A stretch of 64,000 nucleotides of DNA from Casuarina equisetifolia (Eukaryota; Streptophyta; Magnoliopsida; Fagales; Casuarinaceae): positions 15,027,258 to 15,091,257 of the forward strand of contig CM052354.1 of NCBI GenBank assembly GCA_028551475.1, in the 5' to 3' direction. A model generated the notes under the pieces. That model made no database searches, was not told the DNA's origin, and saw only the letters and a list, made by a program, of their open reading frames with translations. Each line of letters begins with the position of its first letter. Within the stretch, counting starts at the first letter, position 1. Position numbers and translations under genes: made by a program. This document shows, in pieces, positions 12,198 through 22,833 of the stretch.

Positions 12198-13002
12198 GAT
12201 GTGTCTTGGTTTCTTGAATTTAAAAGATAATTCATCAATAGTATCTTCTTATTTAAACCACCATACCTACATTTTTCCTTTTAGTAGAACCTCTTAAATT
12301 TTCTGAAAATCATGGCAAAATCATTATTTTCATCATAAAAAAAAATTGAAACTTTTAAAGCAATAGTTTTCTTTATCATGTTCTCCTCTTTCTCTTTTTC
12401 CCTTCTTTGAAGTTGGATTTCATGAGTCTTAAGAGAGCTTAGAAGTTCCTCTAGAGAAAGGAGTTCTAGGCCTTTGGCTTCCTTTATTGCAATCTTTTTG
12501 GCATTCCATAGTTTGGATAAACAACTTAAGACTTTCTTTACTAATTCAACATTTTGGTAGTTCTTTCCTAAGAAGATGAGTTCACTAACAATGTCATTAA
12601 ACATGGTGAACATTTCATCAATTGTTTCAATTGGTTTCATTTGAAACAACTCATAATCATGCACAAGAATGGATATTTTGGACTATTTGGCATTTTTGGT
12701 TCCCTCATGAAAAACTTCTAATTTCTTCCAAACTTGTTGAGTTGTTTTATAAACAGAGACTATTGTATTCTATAGCACTAAAAGAGCAAAATAACATTAT
12801 CATTGCTCTACAATTTTAAGCCATCTCTAAGATTTCCCTCATCACCCTTAGGTACCATTACCTTTTTTTTTGTGATTTTCTGAGCATTAGCATCTTGGTC
12901 AATCATAAAGGTTCTCATCATGGCCTTCTAGTGACCATAATTGGTCCCGTCAAACAAGGGTAGCCTATTGTAAGCTAAATAAGCTTTTGTGGAGGCTGCC
13001 AT
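12198..13002 (-). pseudogene. Copia gag, N-terminal part
   Basis: The minus-strand start at 13002 gives 'MAASTKAYLAYNRLPLFDG' and 'TNYGH', a classic Copia gag N-terminus, followed by a stop where W is expected. Downstream are 'HDYELFQMKPIETIDEM', 'FNDIVSELIFLGKNYQN' and 'KVLSCLSKLWNAKK', which are the UBN2-type gag domain. The remnant ends near 'KKPRHIKA' at the GCTTT target duplication and continues beyond the solo LTR at 10624. Frameshifts and stops make it non-functional. Gag normally forms the cytoplasmic particle around the element RNA. Confidence 0.88.
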
Positions 13003-13052
13003 GGATATACTCTAAGTGGTTTAGACTTATCTTCCAAGAGACTAGAGCATAA

Positions 13053-13065
13053 GGGTCTAATACTA
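13053..13065 (-). promoter_or_regulatory. tRNA-Met-type primer-binding site (decayed)
   Basis: On the minus strand TAGTATTAGACCC lies two bases after the end of the 5' LTR (13068). It differs at four positions from the usual plant initiator-Met primer site TGGTATCAGAGCC. Its position fixes the LTR edge and the orientation of the element. Confidence 0.75.
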
Positions 13066-13067
13066 CT

Positions 13068-14623
13068 TGTTGAATCGATTGGCTATTTAAAACCAAAATT
13101 ATTTATCACAAGTTATGATACAATAAATTTAAACAAACAAGCATGAAAGAGATTACACAAATATTTTTAGAAGGTTCAGCCATAAAAAACAATTGCCTAT
13201 ATCCTTGTCATCTTTTAACCAACATGGCTAAAAGGCCTCTTCCACTATTCTTTGCAACCTTTACAAGAGTTCATAACTTTTACATCCAATCTCTTCTTCA
13301 AGAGATTAATTTCAATCCCACCAAAGACTTCAATGGTGAATAAATATAACAATATAATGAACTTGCTATGAATATGAAAGTTGAGCAAGTGATAACAACA
13401 CTCAATAAGAATCAATAATATCAATGAAAGTAGAAGGGTCAAGAAGTTCTCAGTAAAATGACAGCTTTGATGAACATGTTGTAGCAGCAAGCTTGAGTGC
13501 TTCAGAATTTGCAATGTATTCTTTGGTAGATCTTTCCTTGAGCTTTCACTTTTATTTAATGATTCTTTCCATAGTAGGTCTTCTCCCTAGCTATTTGTTC
13601 CTTATAAATACCCAATTTCCTTTTTCGTATTTTCTTACAGCTATTCATTTTCTTGCTTCAATTTGAATTAGAATGCATCTAGTCTCAATCTTGTCTCCAT
13701 CATTCCATTTAAATCAACTAAGGTGAAAGTCTTCTTTTTTTTTTGAAAACATCCCCTAATGGTGACCGAAAATGATTTCCAAGTATCTTTCTTTTCTTTC
13801 TTACGACACTTTAACATAAAGGAGAAGGGATCATACCAAATGAATGTTCTAGTTCTAGTCTTCAATAATGTCTTGTATCATAATTCTTTCTCTCTAAACT
13901 TTGAATCTTAATTTCCCTTACAAAATCATTTCAAAAATCTTGAACAAAAATTTCCTTTTTTGTAGTAACAAATTTTCTCTAAAAAAACCCTATTGAGACT
14001 TTCCCAAATATCTCTTCATTAGATTGCATAATGGAAGAAAATAATTTCAAATGAAGAGTTTAGACCTAACATGTGATAATGGTACATTTGAATTTCATTC
14101 TAAAGAGAAGGATGCAATTGTGGGTCATGGGTTGTAGGTTCGGGTTAGGAGTTAATCTCTATCTTCATAGCTTTATAGCCTTTCATGGATTCAAGCACAA
14201 TTTTTTCAATGAAGGCTTGAATCTTTGCTTTCCATTCCTATTTTGGCTAGATTTTTTATGGATCTTGATGTAACAGTGTGGATGGCTTTGAGTGAGAGTA
14301 GGTGGTGGCATAGAGTTGCAATTGTCTCAATCTAAGGTTGCAAGTGCTACTGGTGAGACTTGAGACTAGATCAAGCCATTTGCATGGGCTGTCTTGAGAA
14401 TGGTCAAGTGACCTCATGGGCTAGGCTTGCACATTGAACTATGCATGGGTTGAATGTCCAATGCTAGCAGAGTTGACATGTTAAGCTGCAAGCTACACTA
14501 AGAGATAGGTTGCACAAAAACAAAACACCTTCCTAAGCATAATATCCTCACAAGAATAAAATCAAATGCACCCAAGATGATATTATTACATAATTTGTCA
14601 CATTAAAACATTATTATTCAACA
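13068..14623 (-). repeat. 5' LTR of the minus-strand Copia, 1556 bp
   Basis: The + strand edges are 'tgttgaatcg' (13068) and 'ttcaaca' (14623), so the termini are TG..CA on either strand. It aligns with 3215-4377 plus 5801-6162. It is uninterrupted and therefore shows the empty site of the solo LTR at 4378. Confidence 0.88.
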
Positions 14624-16194
14624 ATTATGATACTACAAACTTACCACTCACCAAAAGTTATTTCACTAATTCTAACAATCTTCTCTTTAAAGCAATTAGT
14701 ACAACATTTCTACACTATAAAAAAGTATTAAAATCTCTAAATGTGAGGTGTCTTTCCAATGCAAGCCTTTATGAATTTTACCACTTCTAAACCGTACCTT
14801 TTTCTTAGATTACACCTCTTTCAACCTAAACCTTTCTAAACACCTTTACCATAGACTTTTCTAGGTTATGCCTTTCCTAGGTTATCTTTCTCCATGCATT
14901 TATCCTTTTCCTTGCGTCAACACATCATAAAGGAATTCTCACATTCAAAAGCCTTTTTCATCATGAGGCATCTCCCACCTAAAGTTGTTAAGTATTTCTT
15001 TAAATTCACCCACCTCATCTAAATCTTAACCAATGAAAAATAGGATCATAAGCTCATTTTCAAATAATAATCCCATCAACATTTGTTTTTCTCCATATGT
15101 TCCTTGTCCTTATAAAAACAAAAATTTATTTTTCTATCCAATCCATACATTTCTCATGTGCCCCATTGCTCGTTTAAAAAGTGCGCTACATTTACTACTT
15201 CTTCCCTTTAGTGATTGTCTAACCCACTTTCAACCCATTCATTAACCTAAATACTTGTCCACCATTTTCTATAGTTGTTCATCACGATCTTTCACCATGA
15301 ACTAAACTCAAATGAGCCGATCTACCATCCCTGACCATCAATATCATTAATCTATCACTAGTGATTAGGTTTCCACCCCCATTAAAATTTTGCAACATGA
15401 CCTGATTTTTTCAAAAGTTCTACTCCTTTTTGTTGCACTTCTACCTTAGAACTAAAATCCTCCATAAATCATTTGGTGACCTCCACCTTATTGCTTATGT
15501 GATAGATTGGAAACAAATTTTCAAATCTTTTTTCAACCATTCATCTAGGTCTATGACTTCAAATTTTGATATTTTCTTTGTTTTCTAACATTTGGGGCCA
15601 TAACTTGAGCTAAATGACTTGAATGACCACCACAATTAATCTAATCAATATGATCTTCAATCTAACCAATTCAAAAGAAAAATTTACCATCTCTAAACAT
15701 GTTGTGTTCTACAACAACACTTCCAATTGATTCACAAATGCTTAGATCTAGATGAAGAAACTATAAATATGCATGCCTATACTATTGAGTCCCTAAAGGC
15801 AACCCAAGAGGAGGGTGAATTTAGTTTCTTATTCTACATGGTAATCTTCCTAACTACTTCTTTTCATAGTTCACTTATTACACAATTTCAACTAAGTTAT
15901 TATGAAAAGACAATACAAATCATGTAATTAAACTAATAAAGGGATTCAATATATTATTGCAATAAGAATTCTATTAAAAACAATGTAGCAATAAATTACA
16001 AATAAGCTACAAGTTTAACAAAAGCATATGCAAATTAAATTTACTGGAGTTGGAACAGGTTTGTAGTCTTAAGCATTGTCCATATGCTATTCAAATCCAA
16101 ATAGTAAGTTAGTCCACATTAACGTTTAGGAGCTTTATAAGACCCCTTCACATTTTGGGGCTTGCTATTGCCTTACCTTGGTAGACGATTTTTC
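14624..16194. other. Unassigned DNA
   Basis: I recognise no gene, LTR or tandem structure here. Short open frames (for example near 15727-15927) show no known motif and no codon signature. The junction with the truncated Copia at about 16195 is not sharp. Confidence 0.5.
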
Positions 16195-18682
16195 ATGTTG
16201 TACCAGGTGTTTCTCATGAAACATAAAATTAATACCTTAGACCATTAGACCCTTCACTACCATGGTGTGCACTCAGTTTGAAATCTTCTTCAAACGGATT
16301 CAAACTGATAATGCACAGGATTTCTTTGGCTAAGCATGCATATCCTTTCTTGATTCACAAGGCATCATACATAAGACCTCTTGCCCTTATATTCCACAAC
16401 AAAATGGAGTGGTGGAGCATAAACATTGCCATTTATTTAATGTTGCTTAAGCACTTAGGTTTCAAGCACATTGCCCTATACGTTTTTGGAGCAAATGTCT
16501 CCTCACTACTACATACTTGATAAACAAAACACCCTCTCGTGTTCTTAATGGTAAAACCCCATTAGAAAGAGTTTTTGGTAAGACCCCATCTATCAATCAT
16601 CTTTGTATCTTTGGATGCTTATGCTATGCAACTCACCATACTCAAAGGGATAAGTTTGGACACTGTTCCTCTCCTTATGTCTTTATGGATTACCTATATG
16701 GCCAAAAGGGTTATTATCTTCTTAATATTGAACATAGTGGGTTCATTATTAGTCATGATGTCCTTTTTCATGAAAACTTTTTTCCTTTTGATAGGACTTC
16801 ATCCACCACCCATATGTATCCATCCTCTTCTAATACCTTTGATGTAGGATGTTCCTCCACTTACCATTATTCCCCATGTTGGTCCCACTCATGAGCCCTC
16901 TATGCCTCCCTTTGCACCTCGCACTATCATAGAGCCACCCTCTACTACCCCATCACATTTAGATGGACCTATTAAACCTCCTATTTGGACTTGTGATTAC
17001 ATTTGTTCCTTTACCACATCTTCTACTGCTCATCCCATATCTAGTAGCCTTTCATACCATAGACTTTTTTATCATCACAATCATTTTGTTTCAAATATAT
17101 CTACCACTTATGAACCCATTTCCTACCATGAGGCAGTTTTAGATCCAAAATGGCATGATGCTATGACTACCAAGATTAAGGCTTTAGAATCAAACAAAAC
17201 GTGGAAACTGGTTTCTTTGCCTGTAGGTTGTCATGCTATTGGGAGTAAATGGGTATACAAGATCAAATACAACACAAATGGCTCAATTGACTGCTACAAG
17301 GCTTGCTTAGTGGCCAAAGGATATAGTCAGCGAGAAGGAGTTGATTACAAGGATACTTTTGCACCTATTGGGAAACTAGTGACTATGCATATCCTCATCA
17401 CCCTTGCTGTAATCCATCGATGGGACATGCATCAGATGGATGTACACAATGCTTTTCTCCAAGGTGATCTTGACACTAAAATCTATATGAAGCTTCTAGA
17501 TGGACTTTAATGCAAGGGGAGACATAAAGTATGCAAGCTACAGAAGTCCTTATATGGCCTCAAACAAGCATCCGAACAATGGTACCAAAAGTCCATTAAG
17601 GCTTACTTGAAGCTAGCTTTCGTTGCTCGTAACATGATCATTCACTCTTCTTGAAATTAACAAGTAAGGGTCTCTTGGTTGTGTTCATATATGTTGATGA
17701 TATACTCATCACAAGTGGTGATGAGGCATCTATCTCACACCTTAAACAGTATCTATGTTCAAGATTTCACATGAAAGACCTTGGACTTGTCAAATATTTC
17801 TTAGGGGTTGAGATGGTCTGATCTCATTCTAGTATCATCATGAATCAAAGAAAATATGCACTAGAGTTAATATCTGATTATAGACTTTTTGGATGCAAGC
17901 TAGCTGACACCCTTATGGAGCAAAATGTCAAGTTCACTAGTGTAGAATATGATAAATTCTTAAAGAAAGAAGGTGATCGCCCCTTGGCCGACATCACCAA
18001 CTATCAACGACTAGTTAGAAGGCTAATTTACCTCATGGTGACTTGACCTAACATATGCTTTGCTGTGAGACTACTTAGCCAATTCATGCATGCCCCTAGG
18101 GAATCATACCTTAAGGTAGCTTTTAGAATGATCAGGTACGTTAAGCAATCTCTTGGCCAAGGTCTCTTAATGAAATCAGATAATAGCCTTGAGTTGAGAG
18201 CTTTTTATCATGCCACATATGGCTCATGTCCCATGGAAGACACTTCACGATTGGTTTTTGCATTCAACTTAGTGAATTTTTAATTTCATGAAAAAGCAAA
18301 AAATAGTCCACTATCTCTCGCTCCTTTACAAAATCAGAATACCGAGCAATGGCATCAACCACTTGTGAGATTATTTGACTCCTTAGACTTTTTAAAGACC
18401 TCCAGGTACCCTTGATTCGACATGTTTCTCTTTATTGTGACAATGAATCTACTATGTAGATAGCAACTAACCCTGTTCTGCATGAAAAAACCAAGCACAT
18501 AGAGATCGATCATCACTTTATTAGAGAGAAGATAGTTGCTGGGATCATACAGACTGCACATATCTCCACACGAGATCAACCTACTAACCTTTTAACAAAG
18601 GTATTAGGCATACAACAACATCATTTCCTTCTTAGCAAGTTAGGTGCCTCTAATTTGTACAAACCACCAACTTGAGGGAGGA
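16195..18682 (+). pseudogene. 5'-truncated Copia pol: integrase, RT, RNase H
   Basis: Plus-strand Copia pol without gag, protease or 5' LTR. The integrase end is seen as 'PQQNGVVEHKHCHLFN' (near 16395-16440). It is followed after a frame change by 'NKTPSRVLNGKTPLER' and 'CIFGCLCYATHHTQRDKFG' (16517-16894). Reverse transcriptase covers about 17125-17830: 'GSKWVYKIKYNTNGSIDCYK', 'LVAKGYSQREGVDY', 'DMHQMDVHNAFLQGDL', a stop, 'LYGLKQAS' and an intact 'FIYVDDILITSGD'. RNase H follows to about 18650 with several frame breaks. It is closely related to the complete element at 54228-59931, sharing long stretches of RT. Confidence 0.88.
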
Positions 18683-18892
18683 TGTTGTAGATGGTGTTCA
18701 TGCCTTTATTTTAGGCCCATTGTTGCCTGTACAGGCCCATTACAGCCTAATATGTGTTTTATGGCAACAAGAACTGTATAAGGTTCTTGCTGCCCCCATT
18801 TTCCTTCCACACATGTACATGTAAGAATTGATATTATCTATTTCAATGAGAATGGTTTTCACCATTTTCCACCAAAATCAGTTCTTTTAACA
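18683..18892 (+). repeat. 3' LTR of the truncated Copia, 210 bp
   Basis: Begins TGTTGTAGATGGTG directly after the purine tract 'gagggagga' and ends 'tcttttaaca'. Length and position match the 204-bp LTRs of the related element at 54228, but the sequence is different. No matching 5' LTR is present in the window. Confidence 0.8.
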
Positions 18893-19020
18893 GAAACAAA
18901 TTACTTGGTATATTTTTAACTAAAATTATAGATATATCTATCTTGATAAAAATTTAAAAAATTTCAAAATGCTAAGTCTGAATTTTCTACAAATAAGTCA
19001 AAAATAAAATTTAAATTGAC

Positions 19021-19080
19021 GGAGAGTGAGATAGAGAATGAGAGAGAGTAAGAGAGAGTGAGAGAGAGAAGAGGGAGATG
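19021..19080. repeat. GA-rich microsatellite
   Basis: Imperfect (GA)n with interspersed T and AGG units over about 60 bp. Such tracts can act as GAGA-type elements in plants, but no gene start is seen beside it. Confidence 0.8.
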
Positions 19081-20214
19081 GAGGACGGATGGAAGTATTA
19101 CACATTTTTCGTGTTGCAATTGTTTTCTTAATCACTTTTTTCTAGTTAGATAACGACCTTTGTTTTCTTATTGAGGTAATCATACAATTTCTACAAATAT
19201 AGACGTTTTTTTTTAAAAAAAATCAATTAGTAGATCAATCTCGATGACTAAAAAAATGCAAGCCTATGTTCTAAAAAAAATTAAAAAATAATTATCTAGA
19301 AAGGTCTTGTGTTTTGTTCTCAAGTTCATGTTTTAAAATTTTTTTATTTAACTTTTTAATTATGTTGCTTTTATACTTATTTCAAGAAAAGCATTCTGAA
19401 AATATTAAATCATTTTCAATGACCACAATTACGCACAAGATGTCAAAAATGAACAGTGAGAGGTTTCCAATGGCCAGAGGAGTGAGACCATGTAAGTGCG
19501 GAGAACAACTGAAGATTCCACTGGACAATAGAAACGACGAGCAACTGGGAAGGTGAGAGATGCAAATTGAGTGCGCAAAGAAAGAAATTGATTTTCTTAA
19601 TTATTAATAGCGCAATTTAATTGACTAACAAAAGAGATTGAAACAACGGTGTGAATTTAAGAATAACAAAAGAATTAAAGAAACAATTGATGACCATCTT
19701 TTGTTCTTTGTGCATGCATTGCATAAAACTAACAACCTAGGTATATTATAGTTATGAAAGCCCACAACCCCCGTTGATAGAGATGGAGTATATTAGGAAT
19801 GGTGTGAAGAATATTTTATATTACGTAAATAGTACTTTTTTTATTTTTTTCAAATGGAATACATATATCTTTTTATAAGACAATTTTACCAAAAAAAAAA
19901 ACTTTCTTGACAATATACCTTAAGAATTACTAGACTTTTAGAATATTTTTAATTTTTTCTATCCATTATGCTTTTTCTTCTAAAAAGTAGGGGGCTCTTC
20001 ATATGAATACTAGCGAAAGGGAGAAATAAAAAGTATAATCATTTTTAAAAATGTTTTCATAGAGGGGATTGCAACTTCTAATAAGAATGGTATTTTTTTT
20101 TTTAACATAGGATAGCTAATAATCTTCTTTTCTTTAAAGAAAAATGTAGTTAGAAAATAAAACAATTTTAACTATTTAAAAAATAATAACTACATATACG
20201 TATATGTATGAGTA

Positions 20215-20412
20215 TTATGTTTTGTTTACAAAAGGTACAAACTTTGTCTTCCATTTATGCTTAGTTTCCTTAAACGAAGGCTCTGGCGTCTTGTGGGGCC
20301 CGCTTCTAGAAATAACATAGGATGATAGGACAGCACGTCTCAGTGGCATGTGGTTATCATTTGAAGCAATTCTTTCAAGTCTGGAAAGAGATGGAATCTT
20401 GAAGAGATCCAT
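20215..20412 (-). other. Unrecognised 65-codon open frame
   Basis: The minus-strand frame from ATG at 20412 to a stop at 20215 encodes a basic 65-residue peptide starting MDLFKIPSLSRLERIASND. Base composition is less AT-rich than the surroundings, which is why I list it. I recognise no domain, signal or membrane segment, and there is no clear splice context. It may be a decayed exon or chance. Confidence 0.15.
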
Positions 20413-20895
20413 TTTTTCGAACAGTCCTGAAATAGAGCTTTTCCGTCCATCATGACCTTTTCCTTTTCCTTGACTTATAATATAATAATAATCAACTTTT
20501 ATATTATTATATTATTTGGCAAGGGTCCTCGGCCCTAGTGTAAATGATAACTACGTCGAACTACTTTGGATCACGACCAACCCTCGTAGCCCTTTTGCAC
20601 CTCACCTCCTCCCATGCTGTTGCCCTTGTTGCGATAACACCATTCTTATCATTCTGTTTCAGCAAGAATTTAAAAGGAATATGGCTCTCTTTTTACATAT
20701 TCCTTTTCAAGAAATGCATTTTTCATGCTCGGGACATGCATTCATTGAAAGGTAATTAAAAAAACATTTTTTTTTCTGATTTTTATATTTATCGTAGTCA
20801 TTTGGTTTTTAGTAATAGAACTAATTGTTGAACTTTCTAAATTTAGAATTTTGAACTCCTATGCACGTTCCGTCATACATATTTATAACCTAGTT

Positions 20896-20915
20896 TATAT
20901 ATATATATATATATA
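20896..20915. repeat. AT dinucleotide microsatellite
   Basis: Ten uninterrupted TA units. Confidence 0.9.
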
Positions 20916-21110
20916 ATCTATAATGTTGTGACGCATATGTCTCATTAAATCGACATGTAACCCACAATGGATAATCAAATAAAATAATCAAAACAATAAA
21001 GAGAAAGGGTGGTAGATGGTCTTATAAGATATAAAAGCTTAATTTAAAAACTAATTCAATTGTTAAATAAATACTTTTTTATTTAAGTTTCACTAAAAGA
21101 ATTACATATT

Positions 21111-22370
21111 TGTTCATAGAAATTCTAAATGCAAGTAAATATGTTAACAACCAATATAATGATGAGATGTATATCATTTCAAAAATATTGATTAATATTA
21201 AACTAATTAAATATCAATAGTAAATTATCCCTAAAGTTTATCTAACAAATTAAAATAATTGATGATAAATTAAAAGTGATATTATTTAAACCAAAATCTC
21301 ATAACTAAAAACAACTAACTTTTAAATGGGTGGACTCAATACAAAAAGAAATGTTAGAGCATTTAATTTCACTATAACTATTAGATATGAATTTTGATGA
21401 TCTATGCTTGTGATAATGATAATTATCTTATGTTTAAATATAATAAACTTATGTGATAGCATAAAATTTTAACTTATTTATTATTATGTGTCTAGGTATA
21501 ATAAAATTACTTATTTTACTAATTTATTATATCTCTATATAAATTAAAATAAACAAAATTGATTAAAATCTGTAAATATTTTTGATTTACTATAAATCTT
21601 TCGATCACTTTATCACTAAAAGCTACACAAATAATATTATACATGTATATCTATATTTAATTCATAATTATATGTTATAAGAAGTATCTATATATCATCA
21701 CCTCTTAATCTCAAATATGCATATTAGATCATTTAAGTGATGGTCATTTACTTAAAGTATTAAACACAATAACATATAACTTATATGAATATTATCTTTT
21801 TCAAAACATAACAATCATGAAATTTATATTATTATAATTACATTATATCATAACTCTAACAAAAAAAAATTAAAACATGGTATAAGAACAAACAACAACA
21901 ACAACAATAGAATCAAACAAAGTATCTTAAATTAAAAAACAAGAAAGTTATCATCAAATTGATTTCTTTTTAAGAAATCTTTGCACAACTTTCACAAATT
22001 GTTGCAAAATTAAAAACTCCCTAAAGCAAGAGATACGCTACCATGCACCATCACGTGCTACCACAAAAATGGTCTGATCTGTGTTCTGCATAGATCTCTC
22101 TTGCCAGAGAACCCAACTTTAGATCTGCTGTAAAATCATCAAAAAAAGCTTACAAAATGGTGCTCTCCGTACGGGTTCTCACCCATCATCAGAAAAGAAT
22201 GTAGAATTGACAGAAAATAAGTTTTTCTTCCCATTTCTCCGTGGTCCCACTGTCGTGCAACCACTTTTCGCTCCTCCGTTCGAACCCCACTTCCCGTTTT
22301 GACCGCCTTTTTCTCTATTGTTCTCCCTCCTCTCCATTGCAACAACTAGCCCTTTTTTTTCCTTGACAAC
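21111..22370 (+). mobile_element. Family A solo LTR, left part (split by gypsy element 1)
   Basis: Begins TGTTCATAGAAATTC, matching the start of the complete family A LTR (TGTTCGGTGAAATTC). It keeps the same block order, including 'taatgatgagatg', 'gttagagcatttaatttcac' and 'cactataactattagatat'. It stops at 22370, where a gypsy LTR begins, and resumes at 32643. It is preceded by ATATT (21106-21110); the right end is followed by ATACT (32989-32993), a target duplication with one difference. It is the most diverged of the three family A copies. Confidence 0.82.
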
Positions 22371-22773
22371 TATTAGGACCTTACACACGGAAAGGACACG
22401 TGGTGAAAGAAGGACCACAAAAAGAAGTCACAAAGGCGCAAAAGTAGTATAAAGCAAGTTACGAAGAGAGAAAAAAAAAAAAGAAAGAAAGGGAAAAAGT
22501 AGGTAGGAATGAATTCGTAGATTTATCTTTAACTTTTATTTGCTTGGTAGAATGCTATAGATGGTAGCATGCCTATCTTGGTAGAACTTCTAGCTTGTAA
22601 TTGGATAGTAGCTTGTAGCTAGTAGTTAGACAATAGTTGTTGCTTGTAGTGAACTATCGTTGGTATTATAAAAGGTTGTAGAAATGTTGTACTCCAAGAA
22701 AGCTTTCAATTACAAAGGAAATGCTACCCAATTTTCTTACATTCTTAAGTAGTTCATAACCTTGTTCCTAACA
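22371..22773 (+). repeat. 5' LTR of gypsy element 1
   Basis: Begins 'tattaggaccttacac' and ends 'gttcctaaca'. It pairs with 32250-32642 through blocks such as 'aggaccttacac', 'aaagaagtca', 'gtaggaatgaat', 'cttggtagaa' and 'ttgttcctaaca'. The expected initial TG has become TA. Confidence 0.87.
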
Positions 22774-22774
22774 A

Positions 22775-22789
22775 TGTTATCCTAGAGTC
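22775..22789 (+). promoter_or_regulatory. tRNA-Met-type primer-binding site
   Basis: TGTTATCCTAGAGTC lies one base after the 5' LTR end. It resembles TGGTATC..AGAGCC, the initiator-Met primer site, and fixes the + orientation. Confidence 0.65.
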
Positions 22790-22833
22790 ATTGATTTGGC
22801 AACCAAAAGCCTCATCAAGACCAAAGCTTAAAC

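Larger units (their letters stand above)
3215..14623 (-). mobile_element. Degenerate minus-strand Copia retrotransposon with nested insertions
   Basis: The two outer ends are the same LTR in the same orientation. 13068-14623 matches 3215-4377 plus 5801-6162. Read on the minus strand the order is 5' LTR (14623-13068), tRNA-Met-type primer site, gag, zinc knuckle, protease, integrase, reverse transcriptase, RNase H, polypurine tract and 3' LTR, which is the Ty1/Copia order. Three LTR-type insertions interrupt it at 4378-5800, about 7690-8554 and 10630-12192. All coding parts carry stops. Part of pol, from the integrase C-terminus to the start of reverse transcriptase, is missing around the second insertion. 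I could not find matching target duplications at the outer ends; the two LTR edges at the 3215/13068 side differ. Confidence 0.88.
18893..21110. other. Intergenic, AT-rich, no recognised gene
   Basis: AT-rich DNA with A and T runs, a GA-rich tract (19021-19080) and an AT microsatellite (20896-20915). Two short frames look slightly more protein-like than the rest (19431-19556 on + and 20215-20412 on -), but neither matches a family I know. Confidence 0.5.

Noticed and set aside
22139..22418. Basic minus-strand frames
   Set aside because: They cross the junction between the family A LTR and the gypsy LTR at 22370/22371, so they cannot be a natural gene.
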